Shown here: one piece after another, positions 18,254 to 26,112 of the stretch
How positions within the stretch are numbered: position 1 is the stretch's first letter
Layout of the letters: each line of letters opens with the position of its first letter
Assembly (NCBI GenBank): GCA_022565795.1
Contig: JAIUMA010000003.1
Coordinates: 45,113-109,112 of the forward strand
Length of the DNA stretch: 64,000 bases
Direction: 5' to 3'
Source: Balneolia bacterium
GTDB lineage: Bacteria; Bacteroidota; Rhodothermia; Balneolales; Cyclonatronaceae
Notes under the pieces: model-generated
Database searches by the model: none
Told to the model about the DNA's origin: nothing
Seen by the model: the letters and a program-made list of their open reading frames with translations, nothing else
Position numbers and translations under genes: made by a program

Positions 18254-19117
18254 ATGAGTTGGTTTAAAAGAAAGGGATCAAACATACTAACCGACACCCC
18301 AAAGGAAATGCCGGAAGGGGTATGGGTGAAAGTACCGGAAACCGGAGAAACGGTTCACCGGCGAGAGCTTGAGGATAACGCCTGGGTTGATCCCGCTTCG
18401 GGCTACCATTTCCCTATTGGCAGTAAAGAGTATTTTGCGCTTCTTTTTGATGATGAAGAGTACACCGAAATTGCAAAAGAAATTATGCCGGCCGATCCGC
18501 TCAAATTTGAGGATCGCAAGCTTTACAGCCAAAGACTGACCGAAACACAGAAAAAAACCGGACTTGATGATGCCGTACGGGTAGCGGTTGGTAAATCCAG
18601 AAAAAACGATCTGGTTGTTGCCTGTATGGATTTCCGTTTTATTGGTGGAAGCATGGGCGCGGCCGTAGGAGAGCGAATTGCACGTGGTATCGACCATGCG
18701 CGTGAGCACAAAATACCGCTGTTGATTATCTCTCAGTCTGGTGGTGCCAGAATGATGGAAAGCGTTCTTTCGCTCATGCAAATGGCTAAAACATCGGCTA
18801 AGCTTGCCCAACTTGGCGAGCAGGGTATCCCTTACATCAGTTTGATGACTAATCCTACAACGGGTGGGGTTACGGCAAGTTTCGCGATGTTGGGAGATTT
18901 CAATATTGCCGAGCCTAAAGCGCTTATTGGTTTTGCAGGGCCGCGGGTTATACGTCAGACGATCGGGCGTGACCTGCCGGACGGATTCCAAACCTCAGAA
19001 TACCTTCTCGAGCACGGATTCCTGGACTTCATTGTACCGCGTACGCAGCTCAAGAGCAAGCTCAGCAAGCTGCTGAATGTGCTCAATAAGAAGTACGAGA
19101 AGAAGGGTAAAAAGTAG
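18254..19117 (+). CDS. accD: Acetyl-CoA carboxylase carboxyltransferase beta subunit, no zinc ribbon
   Basis: 287-residue AccD, the carboxyltransferase beta subunit that makes malonyl-CoA for fatty acid synthesis with AccA, AccB and AccC. The crotonase-fold core is well conserved (FRFIGGSMGAAVGERIARG, SQSGGARMMESVLSLMQM, PTTGGVTASFAMLGD, GFAGPRVIRQTIG). The N-terminal region lines up with the canonical four-cysteine zinc ribbon, but all four positions are changed: V27, T30, D46 and S49. The surrounding pattern (EL..N, SGYHF) is kept. I recall similar loss in Bacteroidota AccD, so it is probably a clade trait and not damage. Confidence 0.95.
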   Translation: MSWFKRKGSNILTDTPKEMPEGVWVKVPETGETVHRRELEDNAWVDPASGYHFPIGSKEYFALLFDDEEYTEIAKEIMPADPLKFEDRKLYSQRLTETQKKTGLDDAVRVAVGKSRKNDLVVACMDFRFIGGSMGAAVGERIARGIDHAREHKIPLLIISQSGGARMMESVLSLMQMAKTSAKLAQLGEQGIPYISLMTNPTTGGVTASFAMLGDFNIAEPKALIGFAGPRVIRQTIGRDLPDGFQTSEYLLEHGFLDFIVPRTQLKSKLSKLLNVLNKKYEKKGKK

Positions 19118-19144
19118 ACTCAGGTTCTCTTAATGCTAATATTT

Positions 19145-19182
19145 AACGGCCAATGTGAGCTTCTCCATTGGCTGTTTTTTTT
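19145..19182 (+). terminator. Intrinsic terminator after accD
   Basis: An 11 bp stem (AACGGCCAATG / CATTGGCTGTT, one G-U pair) with a 10-base loop, followed by a run of eight T. Confidence 0.9.
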
Positions 19183-19254
19183 AATTTATTTCTTTCTGTA
19201 AGGATTCTGCATTTCGCAGATTAATACTACAGTTCACTTTATACATTTGATACT

Positions 19255-20235
19255 ATGCGATTTGCTGACTATGCCAAAATGTACCTGCGCGCCGGAAAAG
19301 GCGGTGCTGGTTCATCACACTTCCGCCGGGAAAAATACATTCCCAAAGGCGGCCCCGATGGCGGGGACGGGGGAAGAGGTGCGCATATCATTCTTCGCGG
19401 AAACGCTCAGCTGAACACACTGCTCGATTTGCGCTATAAAAAATACATTCATGCCCCAAACGGTGACCGGGGCGGAAGCGCTCAGAAATCCGGAAGAGAC
19501 GGTGAGGATGTCTTTTTAAGCGTGCCACTTGGTACTGTTGCGTATGAGTTCGAAACGAGACGACTACTGGGTGAAATAACCGAGGATGGGCAGGAGTTAG
19601 TTATTGCAAAAGGGGGAAAAGGTGGTTTAGGAAACACGCACTTTAAATCATCCACGAACCAGACGCCCCGATATGCACAGCCCGGAGAAGAAGGGGAAGA
19701 GCTCACTGTAGAAATTGAGCTTAAGCTTATAGCCGATATTGGTTTGGTAGGCTATCCGAATGCCGGTAAAAGCACATTGCTGTCATCTATTTCTGCAGCG
19801 CGCCCAAAGATTGCAGATTACCCGTTTACCACGCTCGAGCCAAACCTGGGCGTTGTTCAATTGCCGGATTTCCGGAGTTTTGTGATGGCAGATATACCGG
19901 GCATCATCGAGGAAGCGCATACCGGAAAAGGGCTGGGACTCAGGTTTCTGCGTCACATCGAACGAAATAAAGTGCTTCTTTTTGTGGTCTCTGCTGACAC
20001 CGATATTGAGAAAGAATACAAAATCTTGCTTAACGAGCTTGCCGAGTATCGTGCTGATTTGCTCGAAAAACCAAAGATACTTGCCATTAGTAAGATGGAT
20101 TTAGTCCCTGACTTTTCTCTTGAGGACAAGCCTGATCTTGACATACCCGTTATTGAGATTTCAAGCGCAACAGGTCATAACATAGATCTGCTGAAGGAAG
20201 AAATCTGGAAACTGCTCCATCGAAATGAATCATGA
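19255..20235 (+). CDS. obgE: Obg GTPase
   Basis: 326-residue ribosome-associated GTPase (Obg/CgtA). The glycine-rich Obg fold occupies residues 1-158 (GKGGAGSSHFRREKYIPKGG, GDGGRGA). The G domain follows with G1 GYPNAGKST, G2 DYPFTTLEPN, G3 DIPGIIEEAH and a G4-type SKMD. The variable C-terminal OCT domain is absent, which is common in this branch. It overlaps the dprA start by 11 bases, indicating coupling. Confidence 0.95.
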   Translation: MRFADYAKMYLRAGKGGAGSSHFRREKYIPKGGPDGGDGGRGAHIILRGNAQLNTLLDLRYKKYIHAPNGDRGGSAQKSGRDGEDVFLSVPLGTVAYEFETRRLLGEITEDGQELVIAKGGKGGLGNTHFKSSTNQTPRYAQPGEEGEELTVEIELKLIADIGLVGYPNAGKSTLLSSISAARPKIADYPFTTLEPNLGVVQLPDFRSFVMADIPGIIEEAHTGKGLGLRFLRHIERNKVLLFVVSADTDIEKEYKILLNELAEYRADLLEKPKILAISKMDLVPDFSLEDKPDLDIPVIEISSATGHNIDLLKEEIWKLLHRNES

Positions 20236-21421
20236 TGAGATAAAAATACACATTGCCCTCAGTCTGGTTCATGGACTGGGTGCAGGCCGCATCATTCGGC
20301 TGATGCAGGAATTTCCTAATGCCGAAGATGTATTCCGGGCTTCTGAGAAACAGATTCGTGAAATTCCCGGATTCGGCAAAACAATAGCTTCTAATATCTT
20401 GAAGTTCAGAGATTGGAAGCGGGTCGACGAGATACTTTCGGTAACGGAAAATACTGACGCCTGGCTTCTCAGTATTAACGATGAGAAGTATCCCAGCCGT
20501 CTCAGGCACATTTATGATCCGCCTCTTATCATCTGGGGCAGAGGTGAGGTTGATGCACTTTCACGCCAGGGGATTGCCATCATAGGAACACGAAAGCCTA
20601 CCGCGTACGGAAGAGATAAAGCAAGCTCATTTGCAGGCAGGCTTGCTAAGACAGGCTTGAGTATAATCAGCGGTCTGGCTTATGGTGTGGATACGCTTGC
20701 GCACACGGCCGCCGTGGAAAACAATGGCTGCACCGTTGCGGTTCTTGGATCGGGAATCGATAAGATTTATCCGGCTTCGAACAAAAGACTTACCGACGAG
20801 ATTATAAATAAAGGCGGAGCGGTGATATCTGAGTTTGTGCCGGGTACAAAGCCTGATCGTGAAAACTTTCCAACGCGAAACCGGGTAGTTAGCGGTCTCA
20901 GTCTCGGTGTGCTCGTAGTTGAGTCTGATGTAACCGGCGGCAGTATGATTACTGCGTACTCCGCACTTGATCAGGGACGGGAAGTGTTTGCAATTCCGCA
21001 CGACATTACCACTCAAACAGGCAAAGGTTGCAACACCATGATCAAGAAGGGCCATGCCAAGCTCACGATGAATGTGGATGACATTCTTGAAGAGCTTAAC
21101 CTGGACTGGTCGGTGCTTGAACTTCCAGAGGAAGACCCCGAGTTACAGAAAGAGCTTTTTGGTGAAGAAGGTGAGGGTAAAGGCGTAACACATCCCAAGC
21201 GAAAAGTATCCGAAGCCCCAAAGAAGAACTGGCGCAGCAAAGAGGATTTAACCGAAGAGATGAAGCAGGTTTGCGAGCTGCTGGAAGCAGGAGAAATGCA
21301 TATCGATGATCTGGCGGATAAAGCAGCAAAGCCCGGCCACTTACTGCTTGGCACTCTACTTGACCTTGAGCTTCAGGAGCTTGTGGTAGCGAAAAGTGGG
21401 AAGAGGTTCTCGCTGGCTTAA
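20225..21421 (+). CDS. dprA: DNA-processing protein DprA
   Basis: 398-residue DprA/Smf, which loads RecA onto incoming single-stranded DNA during transformation. It has an N-terminal helix-hairpin-helix region (LVHGLGAGRIIRLM, IPGFGKTIASNIL), the Rossmann-like core (AIIGTRKPTAYGRD, GLAYGVDTLAHTAA, LGSGIDKIYPASN, ESDVTGGSMITAYSALDQGR) and a C-terminal winged-helix region (about 330-398). No competence pilus genes are in the window, so natural transformation is only a possibility. It converges on the anti-sigma-like gene with a 12-base gap. Confidence 0.94.
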   Translation: MNHDEIKIHIALSLVHGLGAGRIIRLMQEFPNAEDVFRASEKQIREIPGFGKTIASNILKFRDWKRVDEILSVTENTDAWLLSINDEKYPSRLRHIYDPPLIIWGRGEVDALSRQGIAIIGTRKPTAYGRDKASSFAGRLAKTGLSIISGLAYGVDTLAHTAAVENNGCTVAVLGSGIDKIYPASNKRLTDEIINKGGAVISEFVPGTKPDRENFPTRNRVVSGLSLGVLVVESDVTGGSMITAYSALDQGREVFAIPHDITTQTGKGCNTMIKKGHAKLTMNVDDILEELNLDWSVLELPEEDPELQKELFGEEGEGKGVTHPKRKVSEAPKKNWRSKEDLTEEMKQVCELLEAGEMHIDDLADKAAKPGHLLLGTLLDLELQELVVAKSGKRFSLA

Positions 21422-21433
21422 CGCTGAGGCGGG

Positions 21434-21844
21434 TTAGTCCAGTTTGTACATGAGTGTAAGCTTGTTTCCTTTATCGTTGTAGGAAACCTTATCGGCGTAC
21501 TCTTTCATGAGATATACGCCTCGCCCGCTGGTTTTAAGCAGGTTCTCCTCTGCTAACGGATCGGGCACTTCTTCAAGACTGAAGCCATCACCCTCGTCAG
21601 AAACCTTAATTTCAAGTTCATTCTGATCTGTCCTGGCAACCGCCATCGTGGCTTGTTTTGCGGGGTTTTCTTTATTACCGTGGCGAATGGCATTCGTGAC
21701 GGCTTCAGAGACCGTGAGCATCAGCCTGGCTTCTGTTTCGGAGTTGAGTCCGAATGTTTTGCAAATCTGGTCGAGTATATCAGGAAGGCGGTTTAGCTCT
21801 TCCAGATTTGATTCGAATGTGTAATAAAGCTGCGTTTTTTTCAT
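21434..21844 (-). CDS. RsbW/SpoIIAB-like ATP-binding regulatory kinase
   Basis: 136-residue GHKL ATPase of the anti-sigma factor class. It has the N box EAVTNAIRHGN, the G1 box VSDEGDGF and the G2 box GRGVYLM. Family members phosphorylate an anti-sigma antagonist or bind a sigma factor; no partner (STAS-domain protein, PP2C phosphatase or sigma factor) is adjacent. The ATG at 21844 is only 16 bases after the stem of the glutamate dehydrogenase terminator, so expression must come from read-through or a promoter inside the upstream gene. Confidence 0.88.
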   Translation of the reverse strand: MKKTQLYYTFESNLEELNRLPDILDQICKTFGLNSETEARLMLTVSEAVTNAIRHGNKENPAKQATMAVARTDQNELEIKVSDEGDGFSLEEVPDPLAEENLLKTSGRGVYLMKEYADKVSYNDKGNKLTLMYKLD

Positions 21845-21850
21845 GGCATA

Positions 21851-21882
21851 AAATAAAAAAGGGAGCGGAATAATCCGCTCCC
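21851..21882 (-). terminator. Terminator between glutamate dehydrogenase and the RsbW-like gene
   Basis: On the minus strand GGGAGCGGA - TTAT - TCCGCTCCC is followed by TTTTTTATTTT. It is a strong GC-rich intrinsic terminator whose T tract ends seven bases from the next start codon. Confidence 0.9.
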
Positions 21883-21888
21883 GATATT

Positions 21889-23196
21889 TTAAGCGTATAT
21901 ACCGCGAAGTTTCAGCGTCTCAGACACTTTCTTAATGGCGTATACATACGCAGCCTGACGCAAAGTGATGTTGTATTCTTCCTTTACGTCGAAAATAAGC
22001 TGGAATGCGGTACGCATCATACGGTTAAGGCGTCTGTTAACGCGCTCTTCCGTCCAGAAATATCCTTGTCTGTCTTGTACCCACTCAAAGTAGGAAACCG
22101 TTACGCCGCCGGCATTTGCCAGAATATCCGGAATTACGAGAACGCCTTTTTCCTCAAGAATTGCGTCGGCGTTGGCCGTTACCGGACCATTAGCACCTTC
22201 AGAAATAATTCTGGCTTTGATATTGTGAGCATTATGCCGGCTAATTTGATCCTCTTTTGCAGCAGGAATAAGCACATCGCAGCTCAGCTCAAGCAAGTCT
22301 TCGTTGCTGATTTTCTCAGCACCTTCAAAGCCCTCAAGGCTGTTGTTGTGCGTGGCTGAATACTCCATAGCCGCGGGGATATCAATCCCGTTATCGTTGA
22401 AGTAACCACCGCTCACATCGCTGATGCCAATGATTCGTGCACCTTGCTCGTACATGAGCTTGGCAGAGATGGAGCCTACATTGCCGAAGCCCTGCACCAC
22501 AACTTTAGCGTTGATGGGTGAAATGCCCAGTTTGTTCATAGCGGCAAGCGTTACAGTCACAACACCGCGTCCGGTCGCTTCCTTGCGTCCCAGAGACCCG
22601 CCGATTATTGGAGGTTTACCGGTAACAACCGGAGTTACAGTTTTTCTGGCATGCATGGAGTAGGTATCCATAATCCATGCCATGGTGTGCTCATTGGTTC
22701 CCATGTCCGGGGCGGGAATATCGACATCAGGGCCGAATACTTCCAGCATGCTTGCCGTGAAGCGTCTGGTGATGCGCTCAAGCTCCCGTGCGCTTAGTTC
22801 ACGGGGATTACAGCGTACGCCGCCTTTGGCACCGCCAAAAGGAACGTTAACCACAGCGCATTTCCAGGTCATCCAGGATGCCAGCGCCTTTACTTCATCG
22901 ATGTTTACATCCGGAGCAAAGCGTAGACCACCCTTACTCGGCCCAAGTATATTGTCGTGTATTACACGGTAGCCTTCAAATACTTCAAGGCGACCATCGT
23001 CCATTTCAACAGGAATTGATACGGTAACCTGCTTAACCGGGTTCGAAAGATAGTTGAAGAGGCCGTCATCAAGTTTGAGCAGGTCCGCTGCAAACCGGAA
23101 ACGCTCCATCATGGATTCGAACGGACTTTCTTTGTCGAGTTTTGGTCCCGGCTCTTTGTAGTACAGGGTGTTGTACCCATCTTTTTTATATGGCAT
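21889..23196 (-). CDS. Glutamate dehydrogenase (Glu/Leu/Phe/Val family)
   Basis: 435-residue hexameric-type dehydrogenase, probably interconverting glutamate with 2-oxoglutarate and ammonia. The substrate site lysines lie in GPSKGGLRFAP and VPFGGAKGGVRCNP; PAPDMGTNEHTMAWIMD carries the catalytic aspartate region. The Rossmann motif is VVQGFGNVGSISAKLM, and the helix-end acidic residue cannot safely separate NAD from NADP use. Length is normal for the 410-450 class. A TATTTTTG element lies on the minus strand at 23240-23247, 44 bases upstream, and could be a -7 promoter site. A strong terminator follows. Confidence 0.92.
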   Translation of the reverse strand: MPYKKDGYNTLYYKEPGPKLDKESPFESMMERFRFAADLLKLDDGLFNYLSNPVKQVTVSIPVEMDDGRLEVFEGYRVIHDNILGPSKGGLRFAPDVNIDEVKALASWMTWKCAVVNVPFGGAKGGVRCNPRELSARELERITRRFTASMLEVFGPDVDIPAPDMGTNEHTMAWIMDTYSMHARKTVTPVVTGKPPIIGGSLGRKEATGRGVVTVTLAAMNKLGISPINAKVVVQGFGNVGSISAKLMYEQGARIIGISDVSGGYFNDNGIDIPAAMEYSATHNNSLEGFEGAEKISNEDLLELSCDVLIPAAKEDQISRHNAHNIKARIISEGANGPVTANADAILEEKGVLVIPDILANAGGVTVSYFEWVQDRQGYFWTEERVNRRLNRMMRTAFQLIFDVKEEYNITLRQAAYVYAIKKVSETLKLRGIYA

Positions 23197-23447
23197 CAGT
23201 CTGATACTAAGCGTGAATGAAAGTGATGAAAAACAGCTTCAAAAATAGTGATTATTGCACTCTGTTTGTGATTCATTTTAGCCTGAAAACCACCTTTTTA
23301 TAAAAAAGAATGAAGCTGTTGTTATTCTTGAGGATGTGTAAATGAATCAGAAAAGCGCTTTTATAATTTTGATGTAAACTTTTTGTTTTTGATTGACTAT
23401 CTGTGACTTTTATCCCATACTTAGGGGCAAAAACTGACGGATATCGC

Positions 23448-24245
23448 ATGGCTCACATCATAATAAAAACAGCAACGGCACCACTTAGAAGCGCTGACTC
23501 GGAATCATCAGAAATGGTAAGTCAATTACTGCTTGGTGAAACTGCGGAAGTCCTGGAAACAAAGGAGAGATGGGTGAGAGTGCGTTGCTCCCACGATAAA
23601 TATGAAGGCTGGCTGAGCATCACCCAGATTCATGAGCTTACTGAGCAGGAAGTTACCGGGTGGGTAGCCTATGGATTAAGCTCCAGATCAACAAACCGGC
23701 TGTTTAAAGCGGTCAACAGCCGCGGAGATGTTTTGCTTGTTCCTTTCGGAAGCGTCATTCATGAACCAGAACCTGGCTTGCTGAAATTTCCTTTTGGTGA
23801 ATTCATCGCCACCGAGCAGCGCGCCCCTGAAAAGCGAAGTTTCCTTGAAATGGCTCGTTTTTTTAGCGGAGCACCGTATTTATGGGGCGGACGCTCAGAG
23901 CTCGGCATTGACTGCAGTGGCTTCGTTCAGGTTTTGTATCAGGCAATGGGGGTGCAAATTCCCCGTGATGCATCCCAGCAGATTCACGCCAAAGAGTGTC
24001 ACAGCATAAAACTGGAAGATGCGGAACCCGGCGATTTAATCTATTTCAGCTTCGATGGCAAAAATGTGGTGCATGTTGGAATTTACATCGGAGATGGTTT
24101 ACTTATACACGCCTCGGGCGATGTGCATATCGATAACCTCGATGCAAGTAAACGAAAAACATCACCCTTTGCGTTTAATGAGCGACTCTCAAAACATATC
24201 TGCGGTGTCCAGCGATTAGGGGCTCTTCAGATCACTAATGATTAA
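23448..24245 (+). CDS. NlpC/P60 cell-wall peptidase with SH3-like domain
   Basis: 265-residue C40 peptidase. Residues 1-120 look like two bacterial SH3-type domains (APLRSADSESSEMVSQLLLGE, GWLSITQ). The NlpC/P60 domain (about 130-250) has the catalytic C156 (DCSGFV), H209 (VVHVGIYIG) and H221. No signal peptide is visible, which recalls YkfC-like gamma-D-glutamyl dipeptidases that recycle murein peptides in the cytoplasm. The ATG at 23448 begins the recognisable domain; the frame is open to a GTG at 23403, which I do not favour. It is divergent from glutamate dehydrogenase. Confidence 0.88.
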   Translation: MAHIIIKTATAPLRSADSESSEMVSQLLLGETAEVLETKERWVRVRCSHDKYEGWLSITQIHELTEQEVTGWVAYGLSSRSTNRLFKAVNSRGDVLLVPFGSVIHEPEPGLLKFPFGEFIATEQRAPEKRSFLEMARFFSGAPYLWGGRSELGIDCSGFVQVLYQAMGVQIPRDASQQIHAKECHSIKLEDAEPGDLIYFSFDGKNVVHVGIYIGDGLLIHASGDVHIDNLDASKRKTSPFAFNERLSKHICGVQRLGALQITND

Positions 24246-24272
24246 GCCTATCGTGTCCAAACAGTTAATACT

Positions 24273-24773
24273 ATGCTCGATGCCAATGTGTTAATCCTGA
24301 ATCAGGACTATCAGCCCCTTAACGTGGTGAATGTCCGGAAGTGTCTCATGCTTATTGTGCTTGAAAAAGCCGAAATGCTGCATGATTATCCAAACCGAAA
24401 AATCCGGACTATATCAACAGAATTCGACTACCCATCAGTAATCCGCCTTCGCAAATACGCCAGAATCCCCTACAAATTCATCGTGCTTTCCCGCAAAAAC
24501 GTGATGAAACGCGACGGCATGAAGTGCCAGTATTGCAAAAGCGGACGCGATCTTACTATTGATCATGTAATTCCTAAAAGCCGTGGTGGAGCTGACAGCT
24601 GGGAAAATCTTGTAACCGCCTGCAATAAGTGCAACAATAAAAAAGGAAATAAAACGCCACGTGAAGCCAATATGCCGCTTCTAAGCAAGCCTTACCGGCC
24701 CTCCCATATCGTATTCCTGCGCGATTATGTGGGAAGCATCGAAGACACCTGGAAGCCCTATCTCTACATGTGA
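24273..24773 (+). CDS. HNH endonuclease family protein
   Basis: 166-residue protein with a complete HNH/ICEA-type core: C85-x2-C88 (CQYCKS), D97-H98 (TIDHVIPKSRGG), N112 (ENLVTACN) and C117-x2-C120 (CNKCNNKKGNKTP). The N-terminal ILNQDYQPLNVVNVRKCLMLI block is shared by a widely conserved family of housekeeping-like HNH proteins whose role is unknown. I see no modification methylase or toxin-antitoxin partner, so it is not obviously defence. It follows the NlpC/P60 gene by 27 bases. Confidence 0.87.
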   Translation: MLDANVLILNQDYQPLNVVNVRKCLMLIVLEKAEMLHDYPNRKIRTISTEFDYPSVIRLRKYARIPYKFIVLSRKNVMKRDGMKCQYCKSGRDLTIDHVIPKSRGGADSWENLVTACNKCNNKKGNKTPREANMPLLSKPYRPSHIVFLRDYVGSIEDTWKPYLYM

Positions 24774-24990
24774 TTTTGTTTGTGACTTAAACGAATCGCC
24801 AGCAATCAGATAATTGTATAGCCGATGATGGGGCACGGTGCTCACCATAAGTCTCATTTCATAAAAAAATCACAATTTATCTGTATTTTAACTGTTTATC
24901 AGAATTACGGGCACGCTAAAGTCCGGAAAGTAGTAAACGACATAAAATTCAGGAATTTATCGTGCTATTAGACTGGCGCGAACAGACATC

Positions 24991-26106
24991 ATGAGTACAA
25001 AAGGTAAAGTTTTAGTAGCAATGAGTGGCGGAGTGGATTCATCCGTTGCGGCCGTTATGCTCAAAGAGCAGGGTTACGAAGTAGTGGGTATCACCATGAA
25101 GACATGGGATTATACCAGTTCGGGTGGTAAATCCGGTAAGGAAACAGGCTGCTGCTCGCTCGAATCTATGAATGATGCCCGCCAGGTTGCGCTCAAGTAT
25201 GGCTTTCATCACTTTATCGTCGATATTCGTGAAGAGTTTGGCGATTGGGTTATCGACCGCTTTGTTGAAGAATATCTTGATGGCCGCACACCTAATCCGT
25301 GCGTGTTATGCAATACCCATATTAAGTGGACTGCGTTGCTAAAGCGAGCAAACGATCTTGGCTGCGACTACATCGCTACCGGCCATTATGCTAATATCCG
25401 GACGGAAGACGGACGTCATATTATTTCTAAAGGGATTGATCATAACAAAGATCAGTCGTATGCACTTTGGGGCGTTTCTCAGGAAAACCTTGCCCGTACA
25501 ATTTTCCCGCTGGGACAATTTCATAAGCCGGAAATCCGCCAGATGGCCGAAGATTTCGGCTTGCTCAACGTTGCCAACAAGCGCGATTCGTATGAAATTT
25601 GCTTCGTGCCGGATAATGATTACCGCCGTTTCCTCAAAGACCGTGTACAGGGTCTCGAGGAAAAAGTTGAAGGCGGTGCTTTTGTTGATATGGAGGGAAA
25701 CGTGATTGGCCAGCACCGCGGGTATCCGTTCTACACCATTGGTCAGCGCCGCGGACTTCATCTGGCTATGGGGAAACCGGTTTACGTAACACATATCGAC
25801 CCTGAAACAAACACGGTTGTTGTTGGCGGTGAAGAAGATCTTAAGAGTACCTACTGTACTGCTAATCAAATCAATATGATTAAGTATGCGCGTGTTCCTG
25901 AAGAGGAAATGCCCGTTACGGCAAAAATACGCTACAATGATAACGGCAAGCCCGGCTTCCTGACGCAGGGCGGAGATGATGAGCTTATCATGCGTTTCCC
26001 CGAAGCCAGGACTGCTATCACGCCGGGTCAGGCACTTGTCGTTTATGAAGGCGACGATGTTATAGGCGGTGGATGGATCAAGAAAGTCAGAATGGATTTT
26101 GATTAA
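24991..26106 (+). CDS. mnmA: tRNA 2-thiouridylase MnmA
   Basis: 371-residue ATP-dependent sulfurtransferase that thiolates U34 of Glu, Gln and Lys tRNAs. The PP-loop is SGGVDSS (12-18). The catalytic cysteine pair is C107 (NPCVLCNTHIKW) and C204 (YEICFVPDNDY). GHYANI, the mid-domain IGQRRGLHLA and the C-terminal beta-barrel are all visible. It carries two extra cysteines, C54-C55, in an insertion after the MKTWDY motif. It may receive sulfur from the Suf/Isc relay. It is seven bases before the NodB-like gene. Confidence 0.95.
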   Translation: MSTKGKVLVAMSGGVDSSVAAVMLKEQGYEVVGITMKTWDYTSSGGKSGKETGCCSLESMNDARQVALKYGFHHFIVDIREEFGDWVIDRFVEEYLDGRTPNPCVLCNTHIKWTALLKRANDLGCDYIATGHYANIRTEDGRHIISKGIDHNKDQSYALWGVSQENLARTIFPLGQFHKPEIRQMAEDFGLLNVANKRDSYEICFVPDNDYRRFLKDRVQGLEEKVEGGAFVDMEGNVIGQHRGYPFYTIGQRRGLHLAMGKPVYVTHIDPETNTVVVGGEEDLKSTYCTANQINMIKYARVPEEEMPVTAKIRYNDNGKPGFLTQGGDDELIMRFPEARTAITPGQALVVYEGDDVIGGGWIKKVRMDFD

Positions 26107-26112
26107 CTGCTG

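Noticed and set aside
18287..18991. A 234-codon open frame antisense to accD
   Set aside because: accD is a clear full-length gene. The antisense frame has an implausible composition and no start context.
23403..23447. GTG at 23403 as start of the NlpC/P60 gene
   Set aside because: The added 15 residues do not form a signal peptide and are not part of the domain; the ATG at 23448 fits better.
24273..24773. HNH protein as part of a defence or restriction system
   Set aside because: There is no methylase, helicase or toxin-like partner nearby. The N-terminal block is shared with widespread housekeeping-like HNH proteins.
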